Shown here: positions 10,444 through 22,133 of the stretch, one piece after another
How the letters are laid out: every line of letters begins with the position of its first letter
Position numbering within the stretch: position 1 is the stretch's first letter
Assembly (NCBI GenBank): GCA_003667245.1
Contig: RCNN01000025.1
Location: 97,812 to 161,811 of the forward strand
Direction: 5' to 3'
From: Heterostelium multicystogenum
Lineage: Eukaryota; Evosea; Eumycetozoa; Acytosteliales; Acytosteliaceae
DNA length: 64,000 nt
Position numbers and translations under genes: made by a program
The notes under the pieces: model-generated
Told to the model about the DNA's origin: nothing
What the model saw: the letters and a program-made list of their open reading frames with translations, nothing else
Databases searched by the model: none

Positions 10444-12349
10444 TTATGTCATTTTTTTATTTAATAAAAAACTTAATATATCACTTAATGAAAGGATACC
10501 TTCGACTTTCTTGACGGAATCTACACAAACCAATCTGTGGACTCTCTTTTTAATACATTTTTCAATTACATCTCCAAGTTTATCATTCTTTGTACAAGTA
10601 TAGGTTTGTTCCGCTCTTTGCCATAGCTACAGTAGTAGAGCATTATTAGTAATTTTCCAAAATGGTCAAGTTGGGTCCAAACTTACTTTTGTAAATGTTG
10701 TTAGAACTTGGTGAACAGGTTTATCCAAATCAGATGGTGAAAGATTACCTTGCTTTGCCATCAGCTATAATGAAGATTGATGGTAAGTAAAATTAAGAAC
10801 AATATAATTATAAGTCCAATTGATTACATACTGTTACATCTCCTTTAGAATATACATCAATGACTTTTCCATTTTCGTCAATAATTGGAACGGCTGAAAT
10901 CTTCTTCTCCGCCAACAACTCTAAAACCTTAATTAATGGAGTATGTGTATGTACTGTACAAACTTTCTCAAAAGTTCCAATTCCAAGCGATCCAAGGGTA
11001 CATGATAGCAGTGGTGTAGGTAAATCTGGTAACTAAAAGATTATTTGTCAGCACTTATGCATTTGTGGCACTGTTGCCTAGACATTAGTGGGTGTACATA
11101 CACTTTTCATCATAAATGCTAATATTCTTGAGTGTGTTAAAATATGTAATATGGAGTTGGTTTCTTTCTTATCGACAACGGGAAGTCTGTGAATTTTATA
11201 TTGTAGCAAGAGAGCTGCTGCATCGTATAGGTTGGTTTCTGGCTCAGTGTAAATCAGTGTCTTTGGACGCTCGACATTGATCTCACGCCAGAATGTTTCG
11301 ATACGATGAATACCCATGTCTTGGAAGATGTTGTCGGATTTGGGCTTGTAATAGTAGTACAATAAGATGTCAATGAAATCGGAAACAGTGATCATTCCAG
11401 TGAATTCCTGCAAATCAGGTGACCAGAGTGGCGCCGACTTGATTCCATTCTCTTCGAGTGCATAGAACGCTGATTTTACCACCAGCTTTGTGTCCAAAAC
11501 TACGACCTTACCACTGATGGGTATCACATCGTAGCAAGTGTGTTTTTTGAGAAACTCTGAGAATACCATTCTTCCAACATATATATTATGGTCATGTGTA
11601 GACAAGTTTGCCAGGCTAGTTGTCGCTGGTGCAACTTCTGTTGTGCTTGTGATGCTTGCTGAAGTAGACTGCGCAGTTGCTGTCGATGCTGATGTAGTCA
11701 TTGTCGACTCCACATTTGTATTATTGCCGACCAAGTCATCACCCGATAACTTAAGTGGGGTGACGACAGTAGATGCTTTTTTCAGAGGATTACTCTCGTT
11801 GTCTTCGTCGCCATCAGTGTCCAAATCTTTGTTGTTATTGGAAGAGGATGGTGCGATAGCCGTTGGCTTCTGCAGATTATCGTGTGTGGTTGATGATATA
11901 AAGTTTGGTAGTTTCAAGTTGATGCTAGTTGACATTGACGGAGTTGAATCGTCCTCAATAACAAACATGGCATCACTTGAAGTCGTCATATGATTCGAGG
12001 GTGACTGACTAGGTGATCTCGAACGCGAGCCCGACAACGGGATTGGTCCACTGCCGATACGCTCAACCGAGACTCTAATATCATCTTCATCGTTATTATT
12101 CATTTTATTTTCTTGCTGTTGTTGTTGTGGCTGTTGTTGTTGTGGCTGCTGTTGTTGTTGCTGCTGTTGTATATTACTGTTAGTCTGATTTGTAAGTGGA
12201 GGTGAAGGTGTGGTAGCTCCTCTTGAGAGCTGCAGTAGTTGTTGTTGGTGTGAGTTGTAGAATGCTTTTTTCTTGATTAAGGATGTTTCTTCTTTCTCGA
12301 TATTATCTAACAGTTCAGAGACAGACTCATCTTCATCAGTATACCACAT
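10444..12349 (-). CDS. prkag: AMP-activated protein kinase gamma subunit (SNF4-like)
   Basis: Regulatory gamma subunit of AMPK/SNF1, which senses AMP/ATP through CBS domains. Four minus-strand exons, 11102-12349, 10832-11032, 10687-10764 and 10444-10626, sum to 570 codons without a frame slip. Residues 1 to about 250 are a disordered extension with a poly-Gln tract (near 12107-12175), Ser/Thr-rich stretches and SPSQSPS-type phosphorylation-prone sequence. The CBS region follows: FLKKHTCYDVIPISGKVVVLD, GIKSAPLWSPDLQEFTGMI, DFIDILLYYY, then LPDLPTPLL, GIGTFEKVCTVHTHTPLIKV, AVPIIDENGKVIDVYSKGDV and finally RVHRLVCVDSVKKVEGILSLSDI. All four CBS units are present. Human gamma isoforms also carry variable N-terminal extensions. 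The long opposite-strand ORF at 11538-11993 is a shadow of this gene. Confidence 0.93.
12107..12175 (-). repeat. CAG/CAA tract encoding poly-Gln
   Basis: Interrupted CAA/CAG codons with occasional Pro (QQQQQPQQQQ-type) inside the AMPK gamma N-terminal extension. Such tracts are common in dictyostelid proteins and length-variable. Confidence 0.85.
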
Positions 12350-13426
12350 CGATGTTGTTGTTATTATTGTTATTGTAGTTATCTTGTCAGTAAGAAGTCA
12401 CTAATCAAAAATCAATCAATCCAGATCTATTCCTAATACTACCAATAACAATATAGTAATATTAAATACTCTAAATATATTTATATATATATATGATTGA
12501 ATTATTATCAATGATCTTCTATTATATAACTACTAACTATCTAAAACTACTAATCAGAAACAGATCTTTACCTTCTTTTCTCATAGATTCATTCTCAGTT
12601 GAATTCAATAAAATATCATAAAAATTTGAAAAAAACAAAAACAGAAAAACACACAAATGCGCTGTTGTTCCTCTTCTTTTTCTTCTTCTTTATCTGTTGA
12701 ATGACTATACTTCTTTGATGTATAACATACCAATACAATGAAGATGATAATTGTAAATGAATAAAAAAGATGTATGTTTTATTTTAATGCTTATATTAAT
12801 ATAGATGAGTTAGTAAGGTAGTAGTAGGGTCCCGAAGTTCTAAAGTAGTCTAATCTAGGCTATGATATATTGATATGGTATGATATGATATGAATGAAGA
12901 TCAACAAATTTAAACATCATCATTCATTGATTCATTTATTTATACATTGGATTCCACCAAATTTCAAACAAAATGATCTTCAACCAACAACTCTTTAAAC
13001 TTAAAAATATTAATATTATTTTGTAAATTAAAAATTGTATTAATTTTATTGTTGTTTTATTTTTTAATTTTTTAATTTTTTCTTTTTTTAATCAACACAC
13101 AAGAAAGCAGGATGGATGTTCACCAAACAAATATTAGTTTTTTTTGTTTTATTAAACCCACCCTATCAATCAATCAATCATTTAAATCATATTAATATAT
13201 ATATATTATTGTTATATTTAATATTCTCTATCTCTTTTATTTTTTAAAACAAAAGAAGTAATAATAATACTTATTATTATAGCAATTTGTAATTAGATAT
13301 TCTGTTTTCATTTATTTTTATTATTATTTGTATTTCTTTTAAAAATAATATTTTTCTTAACTATTTCTTTTTTATTAGTTTTATTCCAATTTAATATACA
13401 TACATACAATATATAATATATAGACA
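12350..13426. other. Divergent promoter region, AMPK gamma / Rpn2
   Basis: About 1.1 kb of AT-rich DNA between two divergent starts. It contains T-rich blocks (13060-13090, 13310-13380) and short AATC repeats near 13166. No gene or RNA is visible. Confidence 0.6.
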
Positions 13427-16400
13427 ATGGGTGTCACATCAGTAGCAAACTATCTTTCATTGTTGGAGGAGGATCAAACTGAACTTCAATCATATGCATT
13501 GGATAAATTAAATGCAAGCATCGATGAGTTCTGGCCGGAAGTCGCCTCATCCATCAATAAAATGTAAGCCAATCATCAATCAATCATTGAATCAATCAAT
13601 CAATCAATCAGTGTTAGAATAAGTGACTTACAATCAAATATTATAGCAAAAAGTTATCAGATCAAAAGTCATTCTCACAACATGAATTGGCAAGCTTAAT
13701 CTTGTCAAAAGTATATTATCATCTTGGTGACTTTAACAACTCAATGTCCTCTGCATTGTGTGCTGGTTCACTCTTCAACGTACTTTTAAAGAGCGAATAC
13801 GTTGAGACATTATTATGTAAGTTCTCCCACGCCTCCCCTATCATCTCTCTATCATCTTCATCTCCGCAAGTTTCATGAAACTGACCTTAGCTCTTCACCT
13901 TCCCTTCGAAACTTTAGATAAATTCATCGATGAATACATTAAAGTAAAGAACGAGAATAAACCAATAGATCCAAGATTAGAGTCAATCGTCATGGGAATG
14001 TTTGATAGATGTTTCAAGTAGGTAGAGATGAAAGATACAGTGCTTTAAGAATAGGAAGAAAAATGGATTCGCTAACATTATGTTCTCTCACCAATTTTTC
14101 TTTTTTGTCCTTTGCATTTGAAGGGAGGGATCTTATAAGCAAGCATTGGGTATTGCTATTGAAGCAAAGAGATTGGATATCATTGAGAAGTCAATTGCAG
14201 ATTCATCAAATGTACAGGGAATGCTCACATACTGTCTCAACATCTGTAACACTATTGTATCGAATCGTGCTTTCCGTCAGTCCGTATTGAATATCCTTGT
14301 CAAACTCTACCTCACTTTGGAGAAGCCAGACTTTGTCAGCATCGCTCAATGTCTCATATTTTTGGACGACGCTCATGAGATCGCCACCATTTTATTGAAT
14401 CTAATTAAGAAGGATGAAGTAAGTTGAACGAATACACGCCATCAAATCAATAATTAACAATGACTGACTGTTATTGCCATCAATTTAGAATTCAGTGTTA
14501 TTAGCATATCAGTTGGCTTTCGATTTGTTCCAAAATGGTACACACCACTTTTTGTCAAATATTAGAAAGTTGTTGCCACCTGCCCAATCAGGAGGTGCCG
14601 CCGAGGGTGCCAGCAAGGAAGGAACAATTGCAGCTGATAAAATGCAGGTCGATGGTGAATCATCCAACAACAATAACAACAAACAAGAGGACACTTTCGC
14701 AGTTAGATTAGAGAGATTGAGAACCATTCTCTCTGGAGAGCAATCCATTGCTTTGAATTTAGAATTCCTATATAGACATTGTAATACAGATTTGCACGTT
14801 CTACAGATCATGAAGGTAGGTATCAATTTACAATTCCAAGGTGACATTCCCAGTCTCATGCATGATTTTAACATATTCATTTTGTAGGCTGTAAGTGAAT
14901 TACACAAGGGTGCTATCTTTTACACTGGTACATTGTTTGCCAACGCCATCATGCACGCCGGTACCACTAAAGACACCTATTTGAGAGAGAATCTAGAGTG
15001 GTTGTCAAGGCTACCCATTGGACCAAGTTCACTGCCACTGCTAGTTTGGGTGTCATCAATCGTGGACAAATCAAAGACAGCAAGACTCTCTTAAAGTCAT
15101 ACCTTCCAGGTCCAACAGTCAACCCAACTCCATACTCTGAATCTGGTGCTTTGTACGCCCTTGGTCTCATTCATGCCGGTCATGGTGAGGATGTCTCCCC
15201 CTATCTCTTGGAGAAGTTGCGTATGAACAGTGTTATCCTCCACCATGGTGCCTCATTGGGTCTTGGTCTCGCTTCAATGGCAACATGCAACGATGAAATC
15301 TACGAGGAACTCAAGGGTGTTCTCTACCACGATGATGCCATCAGTGGTGAGGGTGCTGGTATTGCCATGGGTCTTGTCATGCTCGGTAGCGGATCACCAA
15401 AGGCCATCGACGAAATGTTGGCAATATGCCCACGAAACACAACACGAAAAGATCATTAGATCACTTGCTATGGGTCTTGCATTCTTGATGTATGGAAAGG
15501 AAGAAGCAGCCGACACTTTAATCGAACAATTAATTACTGATAAAGTAAGTCACAATATTCAAACGCGCGCATTTTCAACCAATCTTGTACTAACCTATTG
15601 TTTTTTTAGGATCCACTTTTGAGATATGGTGGTATGTATTGTATTGCTATGGCATATTGTGGTACTGGAAACAACGATGCTTTGAGAAAATTGTTACACT
15701 ACGCCGTCAGTGATGGTAACGATTCAGTTAGAAGAGCCTCAGTTACTTGCATTGGTTTTGTCTTGTCAAAACAACCAGAGAAGTGTCCAAAGACTGTTTT
15801 ATTGCTCAGTGAGTCCTACAATCCACACGTTAGATACGGTTCTGCTTTGGCCCTCGGTATTGCTTGTGCCGGTACTGGAAGTCGTGAAGCCCTCGATATT
15901 TTGAAGTCTTTGACCACTGATACCGTTGGTTTGGTCAGACAGGGTGCTTGGATTGCCATTGCAATGATCTTGATCCAATCAACCAAGGAGCAATACTCAG
16001 AGACTGAGGCTTTCCGTAAACAATTGATCAACTGTATCAGTGACAAGCGTGAAGATGCCATGTCTAAGTACGGTGCTATTTTGGGTCACGGTATCATTGA
16101 TGCCGGTGGTCGTAACTCCACCATTTCACTCTTCTCACCAAGCGGACAAAAGAACATGCATGCTATAGTTGGTATTGCTGGTTTCCTCCAATTCTGGTAC
16201 TGGTATCCAATGACTCACTTCTTTGGTTTGGCTTTGACACCAACCGCCATCATCGGTGTCAAACAAGAACCTCGACATGCCAGTTTTCAGCTTCAAATCC
16301 AATTGTAAACCATCACTATTCGCCTATCCACCAGAAACCAAACCATCAACAGCAAACCAACCATCAAAGATTGAGACTGCCATCCTCTCTGTCTCTCGTA

Positions 16401-16800
16401 AGGGTAAACTGCAATCGAGCCGTTCTTCCACCAACGTTGCAGCAGAGATTGAAAAAGAAAAGAAAGAGAAGGAACAAAAAGAGAAGGAGGAAAAGGAGCA
16501 AAAGAAAAAGAAGAGAAGGAAGCCAAAGAAAAGGAACCACTATTTGAAAGAAAACAAAACCCAGCAAGAATCACTCCAAAACAACTCCAATATGTTGTTT
16601 TTGATGAAACTAGATATACACCAATCAAGAAGATTCAATCAATAGGTGTTGTAGTTCTTAGAGACAACAACCCAGACGAACCAGAACAATTGGTTGTCAA
16701 AGAGAAACCAGCTGTAAAATCACCAGTAACCACCTCTAAAGGTCAAAAGGCTGCTTTAGAAGAACCAAAGACACCACAACCATTCGAATTTACCGATTAA
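13427..16800 (+). CDS. psmD1: 26S proteasome regulatory subunit Rpn2/PSMD1
   Basis: Rpn2 is the large scaffold subunit of the 19S base that holds Rpn10/Rpn13 and part of the ATPase ring. Seven exons: 13427-13563, 13647-13816, 13918-14017, 14124-14418, 14489-14815, 14888-15544 and 15610-16800 (958 aa). Family features include YLSLLEEDQTELQSYALDKL at the N-terminus, LENLEW-like NLEWLSRATHWTKFTATASLG, and repeated PC (proteasome/cyclosome) units such as GALYALGLIHAG, HHGASLGLGLA, GEGAGIAMGLVMLGSG, RYGGMYCIAMAYCGTGN, RYGSALALGIACAGTG and KYGAILGHGIIDAGGRN. A Lys/Glu-rich insert precedes the C-terminal RITPKQLQYVVFDETRY and the FEFTD end. Frame slips near 15008 (missing base), 15425 and 16265 (extra A) and within 16500-16520 (missing base) cancel to exactly 959 codons including the stop. 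Intron 1 carries an AATC microsatellite. Confidence 0.95.
13572..13612. repeat. AATC microsatellite in Rpn2 intron 1
   Basis: About ten imperfect copies of a four-base CAAT/AATC unit inside the first intron of Rpn2. Confidence 0.75.
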
Positions 16801-16965
16801 TTAATTTAAATCTTTCTACACTTTGCTCATCACCTTCCCCAACATTATAATTATATCTACATAGTCATGAAAAATAATAATAACCAAAACAAACTCAATA
16901 AATAACTTTATAATATAAATAAAAGACAAATATAACAAAAAAATATTTATTCTTTGGAAATAGTT

Positions 16966-18675
16966 TCACATAGTTCCAAATAATTGTAAAAGTTGTTGAG
17001 AAGTTGAGATGATTCCACCAAAGCAATTGGATTGAACTAAGAAATGGTTGGTAGTTTCGTTGAGTCTCCTCATGAAAATGTCCATATGTGATACCTTTTT
17101 AATGTGAATTGACTTGATAGAGCGGGTGAGGTGTTCTAGCTTATTGGAATCAAAGAAAATCAGATCAACAACCAATTCAATATTGTTTGATAGGTTGTCA
17201 TTTGATTGGAAGGAATCTTCATTGAGTTTTCTATTAAACCCACCCAATTTTAGACTCTTTAGAGAGGCTGGAATGGAATTTGGCTCAAAAGGTAGGGAAA
17301 CATTTTTAAATGTAATTGCTAGTTCTTTAAGTTTCGATGGGAGCATACCAGTCTTCACTGAATAGGAAGTAGTCATAGATAACTAAACTACAAAGTAATT
17401 CTGGAAGTATAAATGCATCTATCTCATATGTGCATGCTGAAATATGTAGCTCCTCTAAAGTCGGAGGTAAGGAGTGAGCATGTAATTTGTCACTCATGGT
17501 TCCATATAAATATAGCACCCTGATGTTTCCTAACAGAGATTGGTTAGAATGGCCTAACAAATACGGTTTGGGTATCTGATTTTTGATTTCTAAAGTTGTG
17601 ATTGTTTTTGGGATGGGATCAAATGTTAAATCATCTGAAATTTCGTTACTTGTTAATGTCACTGATGTTACTGAAGAAGGAAGACGGTTCAAAAGATTGA
17701 AAGGTATAGATTCTATGCGACTGAGTAAAGGAATTTGGTGAAAGTCAGGAAGATCAACCAATTGCATTTCAAAAAAGCAGGTAAGATGCATAAGAGTCGA
17801 CGGTAGATGAGTAAGTGGATGTGAATAATCCTTTCCAAGCACGAGTTTTTTTAATTAGGTGGCAAACGTGACTCATCCAGAGGAAAGTTAAATCTATTTC
17901 CAAAAGACAACCATGTTAGAGAGTCGGGGAACACTCCCTTTTCAATGGGCTGGTTGAATGATCCAAAGAAGTCGAAGGTTGTAATACCATTTGGAAATAC
18001 ACCAAACTTTAGTGGTTGATTAAAACTAAATCCCAATTTTAAATACTTTAGCGATGATTGTAGCGTACCTGGAGAAAGCACTGAGTTAAAATTAGTAAGA
18101 ATGTGAAGTCCCTCCAAAGTTGGAGGAAATGTAGAAGTATTCCAAAGACTGCCATCTAGAGATCACTAGAGAATAATACTGAAATTCTCCTTAGATGGGT
18201 ATTGGCAAAGTTGGTTGGAAAATATTTGTCTGGGTAAATATATAAAGAGGAAATGTAGTGCGGAAGCTTGAAATCGTTTTTGTCTGTAACTAACCTATTG
18301 ATTAGTTTGAATATTAATCAAGATGTGATTGATGATTAGCATACTTAGAGTTTCATCATTATAATAATCATAGTCGCTCATTGGTGAAATGATTCTAGTT
18401 CGCATACTATTATGGAGGAAATAGGATCTATTGTGACGCAGAGCCATGGATTGTTCGAATATCGATTTAAAAGACACCAAATGTGTCGGGTCTTTTGTGA
18501 GGTCTCTCACTCTTAGCTCGTCTGGATTGAACAGCAGATACTTGTCTCTTTCATAATAGAATTTTCTACACACTAAACTATAACAAATTCTATCCATAAT
18601 GGATAGAAAATTATTAAACGAGAGTATATTATCTTTAATGATGATAAGTGGGATCTGCAAAAGAGTCGTAGCCAT
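16966..18675 (-). pseudogene. F-box/FNIP-repeat protein, frame-broken
   Basis: FNIP repeats are leucine-rich-like units highly expanded in dictyostelids, often behind an F-box. The ATG at 18675 starts MATTLLQIPLIIIKDNI followed by an F-box-like helix (LSIMDRICYSLVCRKFYYE). Farther on are FNIP-type units: SSLKYLKLGFSFNQPLK, GITTFDFFGSFNQPIEKG, SLTWLSFGNRFNFPL, then TLMHLTCF and SVTSVTLTS. The frame changes at about 18300, 18165, 17855 (one T missing in a TTAAA run) and 17345, so the gene is covered by four separate ORFs ending at 16966. These could be consensus errors as elsewhere in the window, but FNIP genes are also often decayed, so the broken state may be real. It converges on Rpn2, 165 bp away. 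Confidence 0.65.
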
Positions 18676-18970
18676 AATAAAGTTCTTTTTCTTTAAAGAG
18701 ATATATGTAATCAGATCAAAGAACAAATTTGGCAAATAATCAGATTTTAGGAACAAACTTTAAAAGTCATGTTCATAAGAAGGCACTTTTTTTATTAATA
18801 TAGTTTTTATCATGTAGGATTGAGATGTGGTGTTTTTATTTTTTTTTTTGTGTATGCCGACTCTCCTTTGAAATGCAGATGACTTAAATTTAAGTCTCCA
18901 ATCTTTTTAGTGGGTGAACAGCAGACTTGTTCGACCTAGATTGATTCTCTACATCTAAGAGTACCATTTT

Positions 18971-19255
18971 TCACTGTCGTTCTTTTTGACGATTAGAGTA
19001 TTGATTGAAAGAATTTGATGGGTCTTCTTTTCTTAAAACATGCCAACCTTTTCTTACACCTACTACTATTTCCAAAACTCTCTTTTTACTTAAAACAGCA
19101 ACTGCGCTATCAATTTCAACTAATCTTAGAATAGAAACAATGTGCTTCAACTCGTAGGTCCACTTTGTATCTCTTCCTTTAAACTTGAACTCTTTTATTA
19201 CATCCTCTACCAGAGATATATATTCTTCTTTGTTCAAAGTATCAACAAAACTCAT
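18971..19255 (-). CDS. Hypothetical protein, 94 aa
   Basis: A single ATG-started frame (MSFVDTLNKEEYISLVEDVI) with alternating charged and aliphatic residues that would form several amphipathic helices, a basic C-terminus, no signal peptide and no membrane segment. No family is recognised. The 295-bp gap to the FNIP gene and AT-rich flanks fit a small independent gene, but it could also be a fragment. Composition looks coding rather than random for this AT content. Confidence 0.45.
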   Translation of the reverse strand: MSFVDTLNKEEYISLVEDVIKEFKFKGRDTKWTYELKHIVSILRLVEIDSAVAVLSKKRVLEIVVGVRKGWHVLRKEDPSNSFNQYSNRQKERQ

Positions 19256-19714
19256 TTTACTCCTTCTTTTCCTTCAAATGTTGTCTAAATATTAAATATA
19301 ATAGTTATTTAGAAATCCAAAAGGGATTTGATTTTAATGTATTTACAAATAAATTCAACTATATTATATTTATTATTATCAGTTGCAATCTTACACTATC
19401 CATTGTTGATTTGTCACTAATAACTCATTTCATTTCAATAACTGGGTTCTGTAAAGTTTAAATTTAAATGATAACAAAAGAAAGAATACTTGTTTATTGC
19501 CCAATTGGGTTGTAATTTATTAGTTTTTAATAATTAGTAGATGGATAATGGCTTAAATTATGAATAAAATCCATTGAGTGTGACAAATGATCACCTCTCC
19601 AATTGTGTCATTAGTGGCTATTAATTTCAATCAGAATATATATTTAATTACCCAATCCATAATACTAATATAATCATTTTGTCTGAAAAGTTAAAATCCA
19701 ATAGTATGAAACTT
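19256..19714. other. AT-rich spacer
   Basis: No supported feature; very AT-rich. Confidence 0.6.
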
Positions 19715-19912
19715 TTAATTTAAATTGTTTCCAAATGCTACTTTAACACTAGTATCTGATGATGGTTTTATTTTATGTACCTCTGCTTTTGGAAGATCTA
19801 TTAAAATGAAATTTGGACCTTTTATAATAGAATGGTAGTAAAAATATGATTTAGGTTCCAACTTATCGATAAGTTGAACCAATGATAACACCTTCATTGC
19901 AGTCATACTCAT
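19715..19912 (-). CDS. Small orphan ORF, 65 aa
   Basis: From the ATG at 19912 (MSMTAMKVLSLVQLIDKLEP) a 65-codon frame runs to 19715. It has a plausible amphipathic N-terminal helix and a mixed C-terminal part (FILIDLPKAEVHKIKPS) that looks like a short globular fold or a fragment of one. No family recognised. An 18-bp perfect palindrome (19859-19876) lies inside it. Coding status is uncertain. Confidence 0.3.
   Translation of the reverse strand: MSMTAMKVLSLVQLIDKLEPKSYFYYHSIIKGPNFILIDLPKAEVHKIKPSSDTSVKVAFGNNLN
19859..19876. repeat. 18-bp perfect palindrome
   Basis: CAACTTATCGATAAGTTG equals its own reverse complement. It lies within the small ORF at 19715-19912 and could be coincidental or a dimeric protein-binding site. 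Confidence 0.6.
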
Positions 19913-22133
19913 CAATAACAGATCAAGATAACTCTTTAGAAAACAATTAATGATTTAATTTTAACCACTCTGTGTTGAATAAATATAATGATATTAATAA
20001 TAATTAGAGGTAAATAATCTCATTGACATTTTTCAACTAGTTGTTGGCAAAAGAGATCCTATCACAAATTTCGAATATTTGTTTTGGATTTCACTAAAAA
20101 TCCATTACTTTATTCATTTATGAGTGAATTCCTTACAATGATAACTTACAGTTAAAAGAAAGTTCTGCTATACCAACTAAACATGTTAAAGATCACTGCC
20201 TGGTGTGAAAATGAAACACTAGATATTTCCATTCGGAACAGATGCAAAAAAAAATCAAAAAGATCTTCATCAAAATGCCTCTTCATCTATATTTTGTTTT
20301 GTTGTTTTTCTTCTGAGATTGATCGCCCGACAGTCTCCCCTGTCATCTGTTACAATCAAGAATGAGTCACTTTCAGCAATTCTTTGTCACAGGTTCCCTT
20401 CAAAGATTTTTTGAAAGTATGCAAAGTTGATCATGTTGTTAGTTTTATTTGTTTTTTGTATTATAATTGGAATTTGTAAACAAATCCCAATTCGATTTTG
20501 GGATGTATTATTATTATAATAATAAAATTTTACCTTCATAAATTTCATTGTAATAGTATTATTATTCTGATTCTAATTCCTATCAATCCTATGAATAAAA
20601 TTTGTAGAAACGCTTCTGATTTTACAATTCCTTTAACACTCAGAATTGAATAACATCTGTTATTTATCATTAAATATTTAAAATATCGGGTTATTTTTGC
20701 ATTTTATTATTATTGTAATCAATAAAAATACAAAAACAAAAAAAAACCGATCCAATTTGAAATATCGTATGACTATCTATCTATTGTTTTTGTGATAACA
20801 TTAGTCCTACTACTGATGATTAATTAATCAGTTGTGATTAACTTAAGAACGACGCTTGAACAACAACAACAAGTTTTGTTCAATATTTGAAAATTAACTT
20901 CAACATTGACGGTTATAGAGATATAGTAGAGGGGTAACTAAATTGGGAATATTATAAGGAATGAGTAATGTCAAAAAAAAACTCATCTTTCTGACAGGGT
21001 ACTACTGTTTTTAATTAAATCATGGGGTAGAAGAAAATCAATTTTTAACAATGACAATAGATATTTAAAAGAATGATTTACAAAATTCATTTAAAATCCA
21101 TTCATCTCAAGATGGTTATTCAGAATAATCTAATTTCTGTGGGAATTACAGCTAGGCTTCCTTCAAAAAAAAAAAAAACCATAAAAAACAACGTATAATA
21201 ATCATATGATTCCCAATCTAAATAATCATGAAAAAAAACAAAAAAATCCAAAAATATATATTTGATAAATTTGTTGTATTTTTGATGTTTTCAACCTGAA
21301 CTTAAAATTTGTGTGTGATGGGTCCATGCCAGGGCTATATCTATAGTGGTGTGGGGGTTTTAGCATTCCAATTTTATACAAAAATAACCGGGATGGATTT
21401 TTTTAAAGACTTATCTAGATGTATTTACAATATTATGATAACCAACAACGATGATTTGTTGGCAAAAGTAATGTTGAGTTTTATAATTTAGATTGCTGGT
21501 GTAAACTAACTAATTTAGTTAAATTTACAGCAAAAATAACATCAGGAACAATATGCAGTGTCTAGGTGGAGGTGGTTGTCGTAGGGCAAGGTCAACAACG
21601 ACAACAACAATTGTTTTGATGTGTTGATTGTGGTGATGGTTTACTCTTTAACCGGTTACAAATAAAAATAAAAATACAAACTACAATTTTAATAATAAAA
21701 GTTTGTTTTAAAGAATAATAAAATTTTCTTGATAAAATTAAAGAAAAACCACCAATATACCCATTCCACCAACAGCAAATACCAACCTGCCATCTTTGTT
21801 GCAAACAGTGTGCGCAAGATTGATAAGCAACTTCTTGTCTTGACCGTCATTATCAATTGTTTCATTCGATCAACATATTATTTGTGTGTTGTAAATATTT
21901 ATATATCTCAGTTCTTTATATTTATTTATTTATTTATTTTTTCAGATAGAAGGGCCTTCTCTTTATCTCTCTATCTCTCTCTGAAAAATATATTAATATA
22001 ATTTCTATTTGTAATATTATTTATTATAAACTTGTATTATTTATTTATTTGTTTAAATTATATATATAAATATTGTTAATATTTGATATTTGTTTTGGAC
22101 CACAAACAAATATTATAAGTAACTTTCAGAAAA
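19913..22133. other. Gene-poor AT-rich stretch, 2.2 kb
   Basis: Open frames here (20183-20365, 21309-21491, 21592-21804, 21729-22001) are short, compositionally biased and lack recognisable domains. A-homopolymers occur near 21166-21178 and 21230-21250. A small hairpin with ATCCCAA/TTGGGAT arms lies near 20486-20506. Nothing recognisable as tRNA or transposon remains. The right end is the PSI-gene promoter. Confidence 0.55.

Noticed and set aside
11538..11993. 151-codon open frame on the plus strand
   Set aside because: It is antisense to the AMPK gamma disordered region; repetitive Ser/Thr/Asp codons leave the opposite strand open. No domain, and the minus-strand gene is certain.
20183..22001. 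Several 60-90 codon ORFs in the gene-poor stretch
   Set aside because: Their composition follows the local AT bias; no start context, domain or splice partner supports them.
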